Below are positions 1-13,300 of a stretch of 64,000 nt of DNA, piece after piece. Location of the stretch: contig JARZZO010000014.1 in assembly GCA_030544215.1 (NCBI GenBank), positions 14,666,234 to 14,730,233 on the forward strand, given 5' to 3'. This DNA comes from Zantedeschia hybrid cultivar (lineage: Eukaryota; Streptophyta; Magnoliopsida; Alismatales; Araceae). The notes under the pieces were generated by a model. That model did no database searches. It had not been told where the DNA came from and was given only the letters and a program-made list of their open reading frames with translations. Made by a program: the position numbers and the translations under genes. Position 1 is the stretch's first letter. Each line of letters opens with the position of its first letter.

Positions 1-571
1 TCTCTAATACAGAAAACTCATTTCTGCAACAAAATGGAGAATAAAAATCCAATCACAATAAAAATTCCTCCAAACCATCAAGCATAAAACCTTACAATTC
101 CCCAAATTGAGAATAGCATATGCCTGGAATTGTAAGGGCAACATGAGTATTTCTACTCCTTATTCCACTCTTTATTCCACTCCTTCCTGTCAAATCACTT
201 GGAATAACGCAGTGTAATTCCCCTTATTCTAGATGGAATACCAACAACTTATCATCAAAATGCTTCTTATTATGGTTTAAGAAATCCCCACAACCTTATT
301 CTGGTATAAGTAATTCTGCAAACAAAGTGAACCTAATTGCATGATGGCCCTTATGCATTCACGTAAATCAAAACTTGGCAACCATATTCACAAATAACCA
401 ACCTAAAAATCCAAAAGATCACATAGAAGATATAACACACGAAAAAATAACTCACGGGAACCCAAATCATCAAATTCCTCATAACACACCACAAAGAAAA
501 AAAAATGAAATATCAGAAACATTGTGAACGAGAGATCAGCAGGCGAACAACATCCGGAGAAAAGCCCACAC
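1..571 (-). other. Intron 1 of the RabA gene (partial)
   Basis: This AT-rich sequence follows the GT donor at 570-571 of the Rab exon and contains no second Rab exon. Positions about 130-320 contain several 'ttattcca/ttattct' motifs. These resemble the repeat copies near 38.3 and 54.0 kb, so a degenerate MITE may sit in this intron. Confidence 0.6.
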
Positions 572-736
572 CTGGAGGGTCCGTGTGGCGAACTCGACGC
601 CGATGGTGGACTTCGACTCGAGGCAGAACTCGTTCCTCGTGAACCTGGAGAGGATGTTCGACTTCCCCACGCCCGAGTCGCCGATCAGCACGATCTTGAA
701 CAGGTAGTCGTACTCGTGGTCTACCCTGTGTGCCAT
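572..736 (-). CDS. Rab11/RabA small GTPase, first coding exon (gene runs off left edge)
   Basis: This is the first coding exon of a Rab-family GTPase, a membrane-trafficking switch. In plants the RabA (Rab11) clade acts at the trans-Golgi/recycling endosome. The 55 codons start with MAHRVDHEYDYLFK and hold the P-loop GDSGVGKS (residues 19-26), the switch I Thr44 in KSTIGVEF, and the RabA-typical block SRFTRNEF. The exon ends at CAG, followed on the minus strand by a GT donor at 570-571, so the intron is phase 0. The start is the first ATG matching Rab N-termini; the open frame upstream of it is GC-rich leader. CLESKSTIGVEFATRTLQ looks more like the RabA2 than the RabA1 subgroup, which is a judgement from family knowledge. 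The remaining exons (DTAGQE, NKxD, C-terminal Cys) are not in positions 1-571 and must lie outside the window. Family assignment is secure; the subgroup is less so. Confidence 0.9.
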
Positions 737-2462
737 CGCCAACCCACCACCAGCCCCTCTTCCTCCCCTCGATCTGCGCCGGATCCGCGCCCGGAATCGA
801 AGGAAAACACCAAGATCAGAAGATGAGACGAAGAAACCGGGACGAATCGAACAGAAACAACAGAAAGATCCCGACTTCGAACGCACCTATGATGGCCGGA
901 GCGATCGGGATCGGAGGAACCCTAGAATTGGGAATCAGAGGGGGATCAGGTCAGGTTGGGTGGGGGGAGTGGGGAGAAGAAGCCTGGTAATGAGAAACGG
1001 AAAAAAACGACGAGAAGGCCGAGAGGGCCTTTTTTTAAATGGCCCCCCGGCGGCACCTATTTTCCACCTGTGTCCAGATATTAATTTATTTGTTGGTAAA
1101 CGAGGGGTCGGTTGGTCGGCCCTGTTCAGGTAGGTAGCTGAATCGGAGGGTGGTGGTCCTTGTGGAGAAGCGGCATTCTCTGCACCGCGGCGCAATGTAC
1201 CAGAGAAGGGGAGGGATGCGCACAGACCTCAGTATAATCTGGTCCGACCCATTGACTTGTTTTAAGTTGACTTTTAAAAGTGGATTGAAGTTATAAGTTT
1301 GAAAAACTGGGTCAATGGAGTCATTTTAACTTTGACTTTCATTGGTAATATTAAAGTAAGAAAATTTGACCACAAGTTACTCCAAGTTCCACTCCAGGTT
1401 ACAGATATATCTTTTGAATTTAATTCATCTAAACTCATTGTCGTAGATGGAATGGAGATAAAATCATCTAAATCTTATTCTATCCACTCTTGTATGTCTC
1501 TACTTAAAAGAGCCAAGGTGAATTAAGCATTTGACCATATTTTAGGTAAATTACCAAATGCACTTCTAATTTTTTGCGAGTGAGACATATTAGGGTCGAG
1601 CTACTTCGTTCAAACTTTACTCATGACGATTTTAATTCCACCAACCTCAATCATCACTACTCTAACGATGGTGATTGGATGCACTACGCCAGGGCTCACA
1701 AGGTCAAGTTCTAGTTTCTTGACCCCAATAAGGTGGGGTGGTGTGGTCAAGTTCTATGTATTTTTTAGAAATACATAGATATTGAAGTTTTGTATGAGCC
1801 ACCAAAAGAACGGTTAAGGTCGTATGAGAGGACGCCGCTACTCCATGTACAAGTGTCATCACCAGGACGAGTGGGAATTCTTGTTTTTTATTTATTTTTT
1901 TAACTATATTTAAGTAATTGGATGGTGCGAAGGACGTATCAAGTTTAGCTGGCGGAACATGTCCGTTTGTATGCGTCTCCGTTGTCATCACCTCAATGAT
2001 GGGCCTACATGGCCCATTATCATATCAAAATGATCTGTATTCTGCCGTTGTCCTCCGTTTGTAGTTTGCTTAAAGTATACTAATGGGCCATGCATGTGCC
2101 TCTGGCATCTGACTGAGGAGAAAAAAAGTAACACGCAGTCTTTTTTTTAAAAAACTTTGGCATCCCCGATCTCCTTGAAGTGTTGGCGTGGCCTCCATGA
2201 CATCCATATGTTCCGTCTTTCAGTTACATCTATGCTTAGCATCATGTTAATATGGTGTTCAGTAGTGAACAACATAGCTAATTAATTTTGCATCACCTAT
2301 CTAGGTCGTATTATCAGGTTGTCTGCACTATAATGTGCTATGTATACACCGACTATGTTACAAGTGACTCCATCGTAGTCGCGTTCCCTTGGTCTTCTAA
2401 GCCCTTTTTTTGTTCACTCAGGGAGAGGAATATTATTGAGGGGTTGTTTAAGAAGAGATACC

Positions 2463-2780
2463 ATTATCTAGATCTCATTTTTGGATCAAAGTGTAACTCT
2501 ACTCATATAGAGAAGAGATGAATGTACGTCCTACACTCACTTTTCAAGTGAAAAAATTTATTTAGTCCTACCTTATGTGAGTGAAGGCACATTGTTTTCA
2601 TTTTGCAAAAAAAAAAAAACATTATCTACATCTCATTTTTTGGATCAGAGTGTAATACTATATAGAGAAGGGATGAATGTAGGTCTTCCACTCACTTTTT
2701 CAAGTGAAAAAAAAAATTTAGCCCTACCTTATGTGAGTGAAGGCACACTTTGACCTATTTTCATTATTTTTTTATGTGAA
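2463..2780. repeat. Two-copy tandem repeat, 158-bp period
   Basis: The block beginning attatcta is found at 2463 and again at 2621. It is followed in both copies by matching text: a 'gatgaatgta' block, 'cactcacttttt caagtgaaaa', then 'ccttatgtgagtgaaggcaca'-like sequence. The copies differ by point changes and by poly-A length. There is no coding potential. The rest of 1000-4200 is AT-rich sequence with no gene that I could support. Confidence 0.75.
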
Positions 2781-4273
2781 TGAGGACACATTTCAAGATC
2801 TAAAGAATCTCATCTTATTTGAGAAAAGGTGGGGGCAGGTAGGACATATTTCGATCCAATAAGGAGCTTCTAACTTGTCTCCTTATCTCTTACAGAAACG
2901 AATAGTCTCATTTTTATAAATTGCTAAATATATATGAATACTTCATTTAAGTAGCTTTAGTATGAGTTCGTAGATTCCAATCCATTATTTGCTCTATTTT
3001 ATTTATCTTGGCGGATACTCTTGACCTCTAAAACTTTGTCTTCATATGATTTACATGGATTGCTATTTCTATGCTATGTTTATGATGAGATAAATTTAAA
3101 TTAAGTTTGTCTTTACCTTTCTTAAAGAATAGTTATCTTAATGTTTAAACTTGAGTTTAAATAGGATAACTTATAGGTTAATTTTTTCTTCAAATTAGCA
3201 TCTATGGCATCTCATGTTGACCATTAATCTAATATCCGGATATTAAAAAGTGATTAATTTCAGATATAATAGTTTTTGACAATTAACGGACAAGAAACGA
3301 ATACATGATTGCCTAGTGGATACAGTAAGGACACTATAAAAGTGTACCTTATCCGACCCATTGACATCTCAAATGTCAACTATTATGGTGGGCCCCTGTT
3401 CTCTACCATACTATTAAGCTAATTAATAGATTACTTGTGGATTTGACGTGATCAGTTGAATCGATCGTTTCTATTTATAAGTAGGCTAATGATAAACAGT
3501 ACTGAAAATTAGAAATTCAATACTTGAGACATTGGGAGGTATAACACGCCTAACTTTGCGCTTCAATCGTCAAGGTTCATACTTAAATCATAAGAATTGT
3601 GGCCATGCCTTAAATCATCTATTGTTGCATATGTCTACCTCCCCCTTCAATTTTTCCTCTAATCATGATCTATCATAAATTAATGTAAGCATGCATAGAC
3701 TGTAACTATATACGATGCTTGTACCAAAGCGGAGGACAACATCATGATCCTTTTCGCCCACTTATTAAACAATTTTCTAATGAGTAATTTGTCATCGCGT
3801 TAGTAAGTCAACTATATACTAAAATATCATCCTGCCAGAGGCAATAGAAGACCGAATGTCAGTTCCTTCCTGATAAATAGCTATAGTACATATTTATTCA
3901 ATGTGCATATCCGTATATCATTGGTGTCTATGTTATACAAAACAAACGCATGTGATCAAATGCGTCGTCCATATATATGCAAAGGGGAAATAATACGTAC
4001 GTACAAGTTTGGGCCTTTCATTGCAATATAAATAAATAAAACGATAGAGCATATATAATCAGGTTATTGTCGGCTATCATTAAAGAGACATGATCATCAG
4101 GGCACTGAAATCTGCAAAGAAGCAATGGAAATAGCAGAACGTATATAAAAGCTAGCTAGACATTGCTTATACTAAATATTAGAAACTGATCTAGCTGGTT
4201 GCGTAGAAGAAGTTCCAATGCCACATTAATTAGCTATACAATCTATATATCTACTAACTATGTATGCATATAA

Positions 4274-7200
4274 TTAGTACTCATCGATTTGCGGTGGTGG
4301 TGGTGGCATGTAGACGACAATTGGGCTCCTCACTTCATGGAGTCCATCACTCCACGTCAGTGAAGCAGAGGACATATTGAACTGCGTCATCCTTATATCC
4401 TTCAATTCTGCTGTGATGTGCACAACAAAGGACTGCTTTTCCTGCACTCTCTCGAATGATAAGACGTTGGGATTGACAAGGACTCTGAGCTCATGTGGAG
4501 CATTCACTGTAGCTCTGTAAGTGGAACGCGGCAATCCTACGTTGGTCACGGTCCTGTGGAAGGACCTTGTGATTACATCCTCCGTGATGACCAGAGCAAA
4601 CGAGGGGTAATTGAGATCCCATGCAGTTCCATTGTTGGAGGCAGTGCAGACGCTTTTATCGCCAGTGACTTGCCTCAGCAACTCTGTGCTATAGCCTGCA
4701 CCACATAAAAATCTTACATAGTCTTCTTCACCCGCATCATATATCAAGCCGGGTTGGAGGGCTCTGTGGGGACTTAGATGACCAGCACCGTAGGAAAACT
4801 CCTTATCAGGATTTTTTGATGGTCTCATCGGCCATGCTTCAAAAGAAACACATGTATAGCAAGAGAGTAGTTGCAATTAATACACAAGTCAGAAAGCTAA
4901 TCTCAGGCAAAGAGAATATATAATTTATGCTACATTGGTTATCTAGACAATGATATGTGGCATATATTTCGTACCCGTTGTCATAAGAGCAGACTTGATT
5001 GCAGCAGGCGACCAAGCTGGGTGGAAGGTCTTGACGTAGGCAGCAGCCCCAGTAACGTGGGGGCATGACATGGACGTGCCAGAGATTATATTATATGGTA
5101 CTTTCCTCGTATCCTCTGCAGCTCCTGTCATGCTGGAATATGATGACCACGCTGCTAATATGTTTACCCCTGGAGCTGTTAGGTCAGGCTGCGTGAAAAG
5201 TTTCAACATTTAGTATTTCTGCATGCTATGAGTAAGAATTTCACAATGACGTACAATTAATGCAGCGCAGAGAATTTCATGTGGGGGATAACACCTTCAA
5301 AATTTCAGCAATGGTGTTAGGACCCCGCGATGAGAAGTCAGCAACAACCGGAGCTTCGGGGTCTCCGACCTGTCTGGTCTTTGATAAAGCCGCCGTTGGA
5401 TTTCTATGAAGACATCAATGTAAGTAATCTATCATGACATGTAATTATATGCTTCTGAGAGGCTAAGCTAGCTAGCTTGAAATTAATCTAAGTTAACCCA
5501 CCTCGTCTTGTTCATGTAGGTCTTAATATCTCTTCCATCCTCCATACTCACGAGTGTTGCAGGTGCGGTGTAGGAACTAGTCAAACTAAAGTTGTATTGC
5601 ATTATTGTCCCAACACCACCCGCGCTTGTCACTTCCAAGCCAAGAATAGGTGAATCACAAAAGACAATCTTCCCTGTAACCAAGTTCTTGTCCAGTGCGC
5701 CCATAAAACAGTTGCTGCATTTAGAGAGAAGCACATGATCAGTCATTAGCAATGACCCTCTAGTGTTTAGGAATATTGCACATTCTTGGGATTCTATCTC
5801 AATAACTCTGTCCTTGATGCTCCTCAACTGGATACAGGAAAATGCTTGTGATTTTGGGGCATTACCTTGCCATGGCTATGTATCCTTCGACTGCTGACTT
5901 GTTTGCAGCATCTCCTCCATATATGATAGGATACATCCTGTCCTCGAGGTCATAGATGTTGATTGCAACACCCTGTATCAGAGAAGAAGCACAGCTCTTA
6001 ATTAGTTAATTGAAACAAAAAGATTCTTGAAAAGTTTATAAACCATTGGGCATTATTTGCACGGCCTGCAGCTTCTTGATATCCTAAAAATTCCAACTGT
6101 GAGAGAGAGTAGAATACCAGATTTTCTTACCTATTAGCTAATCTAATTAACCTTTATGGGTTACCTGGCTGGTTCACGTAATGAAGTATACTAGTTGGTT
6201 CCTCTGAAGTCTCTCACAAAAATTACGCTAACAGAATGGTAGGTTTATGTCGCTCACTTTTCAATAGCAAGTATGGCGCACATGCATGGGCATTATTTAG
6301 TATCTACTGCAGGCTTAAAAAGACAATATTATCTTACATATAGACATATGCCTTCCAGCTAATTGATGATTAAAACAAACTTAATAACAGCCTTAATTAC
6401 CTCATATATCTTCCCATCACCCAACTTTGCATCAGCGACTAACTTCCTATCAATGGTGCTGGCAGCCACAGTTAACATCCAGGGAGCAATATTTGTGACA
6501 CTGCCAAGGGACAAGCCTGAGTTGCCAGCAGAGATCGAGGTGAGGATCCCCCTCCTCATGGCATGGAATGACCCAATGGCAAGTGCATCATAGATATAGT
6601 CTACGGTTATACCCCCTAGAGATAGGGATAAGATGTCCACGCCGTCGGCGATGGCATCGTCGAAGGCTGCAAGGATGTCTGTATCGTCACAATTGTCTGA
6701 CCAGCAGACCTTGTAGACGGCAATCCGAGCCGAGGGCACACCGCCACGAGCGATTCCCTGTGCGTAGCCATAGAGGCCGGCGGTGACCTGTCGGCCGGCC
6801 ACCGTTGATGCTGTGTGTGTTCCGTGGCCGTCTGTGTCCACGGGGGATGGGATGTCCGGCGTCGTCATGTTTCTCCCAGAGTGGTAGAATTGAGCCCCAA
6901 TGATCTTGCTGCACCAGTCAATAACAGCCAAATCGATGATTAACTTACGATAAGAACTATCATCAATTATCACCATGGTTTTTTTTTTGCTACTTTTTGG
7001 CAAATAATGCTTCAAAATCTGTTATATATGTGCAGAAAAATCCTCTTATATATGTATATGTAACATCATATTTTAAGCAACGAATGTATAATAATCTCTT
7101 ACTGTGCCAGCCTAGCTACCCTTAAATATTACCACATTACACGATGGACGCATCAAGGACCTGTCAGCCAACTCATTCTTATGTCAAAATTTCGATGTGT

Positions 7201-8541
7201 TGGGACGATATAGTGAGGGGAAAGAGAGGTTAAAAACTGAAAATTTATCTTTTTCGTTAAAATTTGTGATAGCGTGTTAAGAAACATTAATCTCACCTCT
7301 TGACGTGCGTCATAGCATTAATTTTTTTCCAAGTACAAGAAAATAACTTAAATTTTTATATTCAAGGATTTTATATTATGAAAGATTATTCAGAGAGTTA
7401 TCCATGAAAGTTTCTTCTTTCTGTTACGTGCAAACATTAATTTCCTACACGTCATATATAGAAGCATACGAAAACACCTTATTTTGAACTCAAATAGGAC
7501 ATCAAAATATTAATTCTTTTGAAAAGTAGTTTTGAAATATCTGGAAAACCATATAATATATGCCAAATGTGTGCATTCTAGCTAGCATAGAACGTCACAA
7601 AAATGTTGATTCATGATACATCTACATAGTTGGAACGTGACGTACTTGTTGCATTTGAAATATTTTGAAGTTCGGCAAGTGCCCTTCCATTTATTCGGTG
7701 GCGGCCCATAACCAGTATCGTCGAAGCTTTCTGATCCTGGCCAGATCCCAGTGTCTATGACGCCCACGATAACATCACTCTCGATGGAAGGATTTCTGGA
7801 GGCACCAAGGTGGAAGTTCATGAAGTCCCAAGACCTTGTCGTGTGGAGCTGCCTATTCTTGCTAGGGAAGACGGACACAACTCCATCCATGTCTGAATAC
7901 ATGCATGAATGAGGCATAAGAACTTTAGAAGATGCTAAGCCTTGAATTGAAAGCTAACTAATAGAACATCGTGGAACACCGTGACATGACAGAATAGCTT
8001 ATGTTCCTTTACCTCTAATCACCTCAGCTTCTTCCTCGGATAGCATGGCCGAGAAGCCATTGAAGCTTCTCTTGTAACTGTACAATAAATTAGTCGAAGA
8101 AGAATCGCTGTGGCAACCATGGGAAGAGATACACAGTCAGAATACTAACTTTTCCTCAATAGAGGGAAATTCTTAGTAGGTTTGAAGACAATGGGAAGTT
8201 CCTGCAGAAGGCTTACCTGCCACTAACACGATCTAATATGTCCTTGTGAGCAGCTTCTGCGTCGGCTGTTGAGATGTCTCGGGGGAGCGCCCCCATGTAA
8301 ACGATATAAGCCTGCATGCACCAAAGATATGAAAAAGAACAGGTTAGAGAGAGACTAAAAGATGAATGGATCGAGCAAAGAACAAGAACATGTTAGAGAA
8401 ATAGGAGATGGAAGGAAGCATGAACAAGATTCTCACCTTTCTCTCTGATGCGGCGAAGGTAACAGGAGAAAGATCAGTGAGGAGAAGTAACAAGAAGATC
8501 AGTGGCCATGAGGGCAGGATAAGAGAGGTCCGCGACGCCAT
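4274..8541 (-). CDS. Subtilisin-like serine protease (cucumisin/SBT type), complete 10-exon gene
   Basis: This is a secreted plant subtilase (peptidase family S8) acting in the apoplast. Exons on the minus strand: 8541-8437, 8311-8217, 8107-8013, 7892-7646, 6908-6401, 5972-5866, 5714-5502, 5403-5295, 5188-4975, 4836-4274. All introns are GT/AG and all phases join, giving 2256 nt (751 aa), the usual family length. Residues 1-30 are a signal peptide with a leucine run. An I9 propeptide follows (begins AYIVYMG, residue 36). Catalytic residues: Asp145 (VIDTGIWP), His209 (DTDGHGTH), oxyanion Asn310 (SAGNSG) and Ser532 (SGTSMSCPHV). The PA domain is the insert at about 350-460, and the C-terminal fibronectin-III-like domain is at about 640-745. 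The tail has an unusual PPPPPQ run before the stop. Many plant subtilase genes lack introns, but the cucumisin-like branch commonly has this split layout. No frame breaks were seen. The substrate cannot be told from sequence. Confidence 0.93.
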
Positions 8542-8576
8542 TCTTGAGCTGGGGAGGAGTGGAGCCACGGTATGCT

Positions 8577-8600
8577 CACGTGTGATCTCGTATATATAGA
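8577..8600 (-). promoter_or_regulatory. Probable TATA box and G-box of the subtilase gene
   Basis: On the minus strand TCTATATATA lies at 8591-8600, about 50 nt upstream of the protease ATG (8541). A palindromic CACGTG (G-box core) is at 8577-8582, between the TATA box and the ATG. The spacing fits a plant core promoter with a short leader. Whether the G-box works from a leader position is unknown. Confidence 0.55.
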
Positions 8601-9504
8601 TGGAGGAGAGGAGCCGCACTACGTTCGTATATGATCTCCCGGATCGATATGCATTACGCGGAGTCCAGCGCGCGATAACTGCGCGTTGGGAAGTTCTACT
8701 CAAACTCATCTCCGGTTCGTTAAAAAAAATATATTTTTTACCGTCTCCACTTCGGCTCCCTGTTGATTATCTGTGCGGTCAAATCATATATTATGTTTGG
8801 ACCTCATCTCTATGTTAAAAAAATATAAATTTTGAATCTTTCTAAAGTTTTTTTTATCCCTTGGATTTTAATTCTTACCATCTAAATACTAACAATCACA
8901 AGTGATAGGAATAATCTTAAGGATAATGTGACAATTTTTTTATTTTTAATTATTTTTTCATATTTTTAAAAATTAAATTTGCGAGTTTAAAAATATTTAA
9001 ATATCCTTCTAAGTTGATTTCTACCGCTTAATATTTAATTTTTAATGTCAAATTAAAAAATTCAACTAGTAACCATCTAATCAAATGTATCATTAGTTTA
9101 AGATTAAAATTAAAATTTCAGGAGATGGAATCGACCATAAAGACTAATATGAAGATTTTTTTGTACTTTTTAATTATCTTTTCAACGTTGTTAGAGGTTA
9201 GTTTTTTATGCACACCCAATCGAATAGTTAAGATTGATTTTTAAGATCAGAAGATGAAAATTAAAATTATGGAGATAGAATCAATCCTAATGACTTATTT
9301 AAATAGTCAAACATCATAAATAATTTTTTTATCAATTTTTAATATAAAAATGAATTTTCTATTACCAATTTTTTTGACCGTTAGATAACTTATGATGTGA
9401 TCTAGTGGTTGAAAAAATTTAGAATTTAAAAGTAAATTTAATATGTTGCGGGTGTCCAGGGTACCCTAAAGATGATCGGCAAGAAACAGGATTTTATTAC
9501 ATAT

Positions 9505-9865
9505 TACCGTTTAGGGTTTTTTGCATATATATCCCTTGAAATAAGGTATTTGTATATATACCCCCGAACTCTCTCCTATTATCAAGAATACCTCTAAAAA
9601 TTTTAAACTGTTGCATTTATGCTCCTCCGTCAAATTAAGGTAAGTTTCAACAGAATATGTCAAAAACATTCCATAAATCATGATAACATTGGAGGAGTCA
9701 AAGGTACATATGCAAATTTTGGTGAATTGAAAGATATACATGTAAAATATAAGTGAATTTAGGAGTATCTATATAAAATCTTTAGATGAAGAGATATAAG
9801 TACAATTTTTTAAAAATTTCAAATACGATATTTTCCAGAGATATATATAAAATAAACCGATCGAG
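9505..9865. mobile_element. Candidate MITE with imperfect inverted ends
   Basis: The left end (gtttagggttttttgcatat, near 9510) and the reverse complement of the right end (near 9860) are both TA-rich 'ggttta..ttttatatata' sequences and match imperfectly. The interior consists of short repeated motifs around 'tatata(c/t)ccc' and 'ggagtat'. The ends are degenerate and no clear target duplication was found, so the call is tentative. From 8720 to 9505 I see only AT-rich sequence. Confidence 0.35.
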
Positions 9866-10113
9866 GCTGTCCAGCTTGTCAGCTTACGCTGGCGAAATTC
9901 CGAGCGCGCAGTGGCGTGCGGTAAACGACGCAAGCTGGGAATTTACCACGCGCCAGCGGCCAGCGGGCGGAACCTACCAACAGGCGGGAATCCCGGCGGG
10001 GATGGGAATTACACCTGTGGGGCGCACTTAGCCTAATCCTTCTGCTTTTTGAGATTTTTCAGCCGTTAGATTAAATCTTATGGTTTGTAACAGAGTTTTC
10101 CTCTATATATATA

Positions 10114-10140
10114 CTAGTTAAAAGAACGCGCTTCGCGCGT
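10114..10140 (-). terminator. Helitron 3' terminal hairpin and CTAG end
   Basis: On the plus strand acgcgc-ttc-gcgcgt (10126-10140) forms a perfect 6-bp stem. Eight nt separate it from CTAG (10114-10117), and the next minus-strand base is T. This is the transposition terminator structure of Helitrons (hairpin, short spacer, CTRR, T). Confidence 0.8.
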
Positions 10141-10377
10141 GTATTGTTTTATTTAAATGAACGAATGTTGTAAGTTATAAATTTTGGAATAATTAAATTT
10201 AAAATATGAGAAGTAATATTTTTTATTTTTATATCCTTTAAAAAAAGTAAACCCAATAATGGTCAAGAGCAAATGATAAATAAATGTTTGTGATAAAATG
10301 ATTTGTCGATCATGAATTAATATATAGACACAAATAAAAGTTAATTCAATAACGTTTAATTAAAAGTTGGTTTTTTG

Positions 10378-13300
10378 CTAAATAGATATCGACCATGACG
10401 TGGAATGGCAGTGCCGGATTAGGCATATTACTGTACATGGAGAATGGTGAAAGATCAGTGGCAAGGGCAGCTCATACCCACACGGCAACATGCTTCTGTT
10501 TGTTGGAGGAAATCTTTAGCACTTTATCTGAGGGGGCCACTGTGGATTCATTACCAGAATTATCTGGCGATGCAACTGCTGGAAGAGATTTCAGGAGGGA
10601 GTCAGCAACAAGTCCTGCACGATTTAAACTTGCATGGAGGGCAAGAAACCGTTCTACACTATGCTGGGGGTTATGCTCCTTGGCAGATGAGCTGAGCTCT
10701 GCATAAACGCTGAACAAAGTTTTGAAAAAGAAGAATCAATATGGTAGTTTTCTGAATATTTGACAATGTATTAACATAAAGAATGGTGATTAAATTTTTT
10801 GGCAACAAAATTATAGATGAAATAGTTTTCTGAACCTGTTTGTCCATCAAAGTCCGTCATAAAGTAGCAGGGTAACAATAGATTGAAAGAGGTACTCATG
10901 TAAAAGATATATATAGAACATGTATATGGCACGTTAGATTATATGTGAATATGAGGTATCCAAAAAAGGCTCTTGTACACCAAAAATAACATTTGGCAAC
11001 AACATATGTCAGTGTAACATGCAAGTGGACAAAGGCAAATGTCAAGAAGCTGTGCGGTTTCTACCTATGGTGGGAAATATGAATTAGCATGGAGAAAGAG
11101 AACATAACACAATCAAGGTTTCAAGGTGCCCAAAGGGAGGAACGTGTAGATATATAGCATTTTTTACGTATTGTCTAATCTTCAAGGTAACTGATACCAA
11201 AGCACATTTTTATAAAAGAACTGATTAGATCCCACTGGCTGCACATGTGAATGTGATTAAAAAAAATTATTGTCACCTTTTTCAGTAGTTTCATTTCTAT
11301 GTTATAACAAGAAAATCATCACTCGGCCCAAAAAAGGGAAGCCACCAAGTAATTGACAACCTTATCAAAATTGTTCAGTTAATTGAGATGACAAATGATT
11401 ACCTCAAGCACCGGACCAAACTCTCTGTAGCAGAAGCTTCTTGAATAGCCTTAATAGGTGCAAGGTGTGCTGCATTTCTATGCTTCAAGACCTCCTGAAT
11501 CACAAAAGATACTTGTTAGTATTGTTACTAAGGCATGGAAAAGGTGTTTTCATATAAATACACCTCAATAGAAAATACCAAATTTAGAGGTCTTGAAAAT
11601 ATAGTCTCATACAAATCCTTATGGCCAACGTCAATAGCATATGAAAAGGATACATGGATATTTCATCACAACCACTAAATCTGCTTGCTTGGATGAAAAT
11701 ACTCATCCCTATTCCCTTCCCTTCCTCAAGTGGGCGTAGCAGCGACAATGGCTGCTGGTGGGGAGGGGTTTGATGGACGTTGCCACCCAATCCATTTAGT
11801 TGTGAGCATCTTAGACATTTATCAACTCTCGTTAGCATTTAACAAACATTGGCCAAGGCTCCCTAACTTGTGTATGACGGAGGATGATGGTAATGGCAAA
11901 CATGTCACCAAGGGCTTATAACAACACATGGAGAAATATGTTTAAAAGAACTATATTTGGCAACTTTCTCTACAAATGGATATATCCCAAAAGAATAATT
12001 AGTAAACCATTTTAATATTTTAAGTTGCCCATCCTATCTTGAGCTGAACATTTAATCTAGAGCCTTCATATCACTGACCTGCCTGTACAGGACACACGAA
12101 AATAGGTGGCAGCTCAACCCTTTTAGGACAAAAAAAACCAAGATATTTCAAAAAAATATGACAGATAAGTTCTTATAAGACCACAAATTGAATGGAAAAG
12201 ATACAAAGCATACCTTTCCAAGTTTTACAGAGATGGTGGGAGTGAAGCCCATGAAACACTCCCGTCTGTCAACTTTCTGCGATTGAGACTGAACTTCAGC
12301 AAGTTCCCAGGAAGTCCATTATTAGCAACTTCTAAAGAATTCCTTCCAACAGGGGAACGTTGCTTAACTGGTTTCTCAGGCTCTTCCATTGATCCATTTG
12401 CATTCCCTTTCTTAGGGGGAGTTTGAACCTTGATTTCAGTTTTGGGGGTTTGGACCTTGCTGTCAACTTTTGGGGATAACTTATATGTGACCTGTTTTAC
12501 TCGAGGAGCCTGTTTGTGCAAAATAATTTAGGATTACAGAATAAATTGCAAGATGGAAAAGAAAAGCTTCGACATAAAATGACATAAATGCTAACACATA
12601 TGAACTGAAACTCTGGCTATAGAAAGATGGTATTGCAATCCAATAAGAAACACATGCATACAAGGAAATCCATGTTGCTGGCATTACCACAGACACTGAA
12701 CACAAGTTTGAGACCTGTTCACAATCTCCAAACAGACAAAGCTGAAGAATATAAATGGTGAAAGAAGAAAGCTAAAAAAGCTGTGGAATATCCAGAAGGA
12801 CATTTAGATGATCCAGACTATCCAATACTGTTTGAACAAAGTATCCTACCTATAAATCCTCACCATATTAAAAAGATTATTAAATAGACTTTCCATATGA
12901 GCTTTACCATTCCCAAAGGTTAGTGCAATTTCGTACATAGATCTTTCTATGTTCTTCTAATGATCACAATTAGACAGATAGAAAGGCAAAAGGAGTAGAG
13001 AGTCCACTGTGGTCTTAACATTATGGATGCACATCACATTTTGAATAGGAAACAAGTAAAAGACTCTACTCAATATTAAAGTAACATTTACTGTAGGACA
13101 ATCATGCAAATAGTCAATTCATAATCACAGAAGACTTAACTTTAGAAAGGACATAAAAATAAACCTCAGCTTTAAATGAATGACTAAGTTTATATATGAA
13201 ATAACAAAAGGGCAGCCCCACTGTCATAAGGATCCAACCACTCAAGGGGCTCGGGAGGAGTCAACTGTGCGCAGCCTGACCCTTGATTTTTGCAAAGAGG

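Noticed and set aside
10114..10140. Reading the 10.1-kb hairpin as the 5' start of a plus-strand Helitron
   Set aside because: The hairpin-spacer-CTAG-T order fits a 3' end on the minus strand, and all transposon genes are on that strand.
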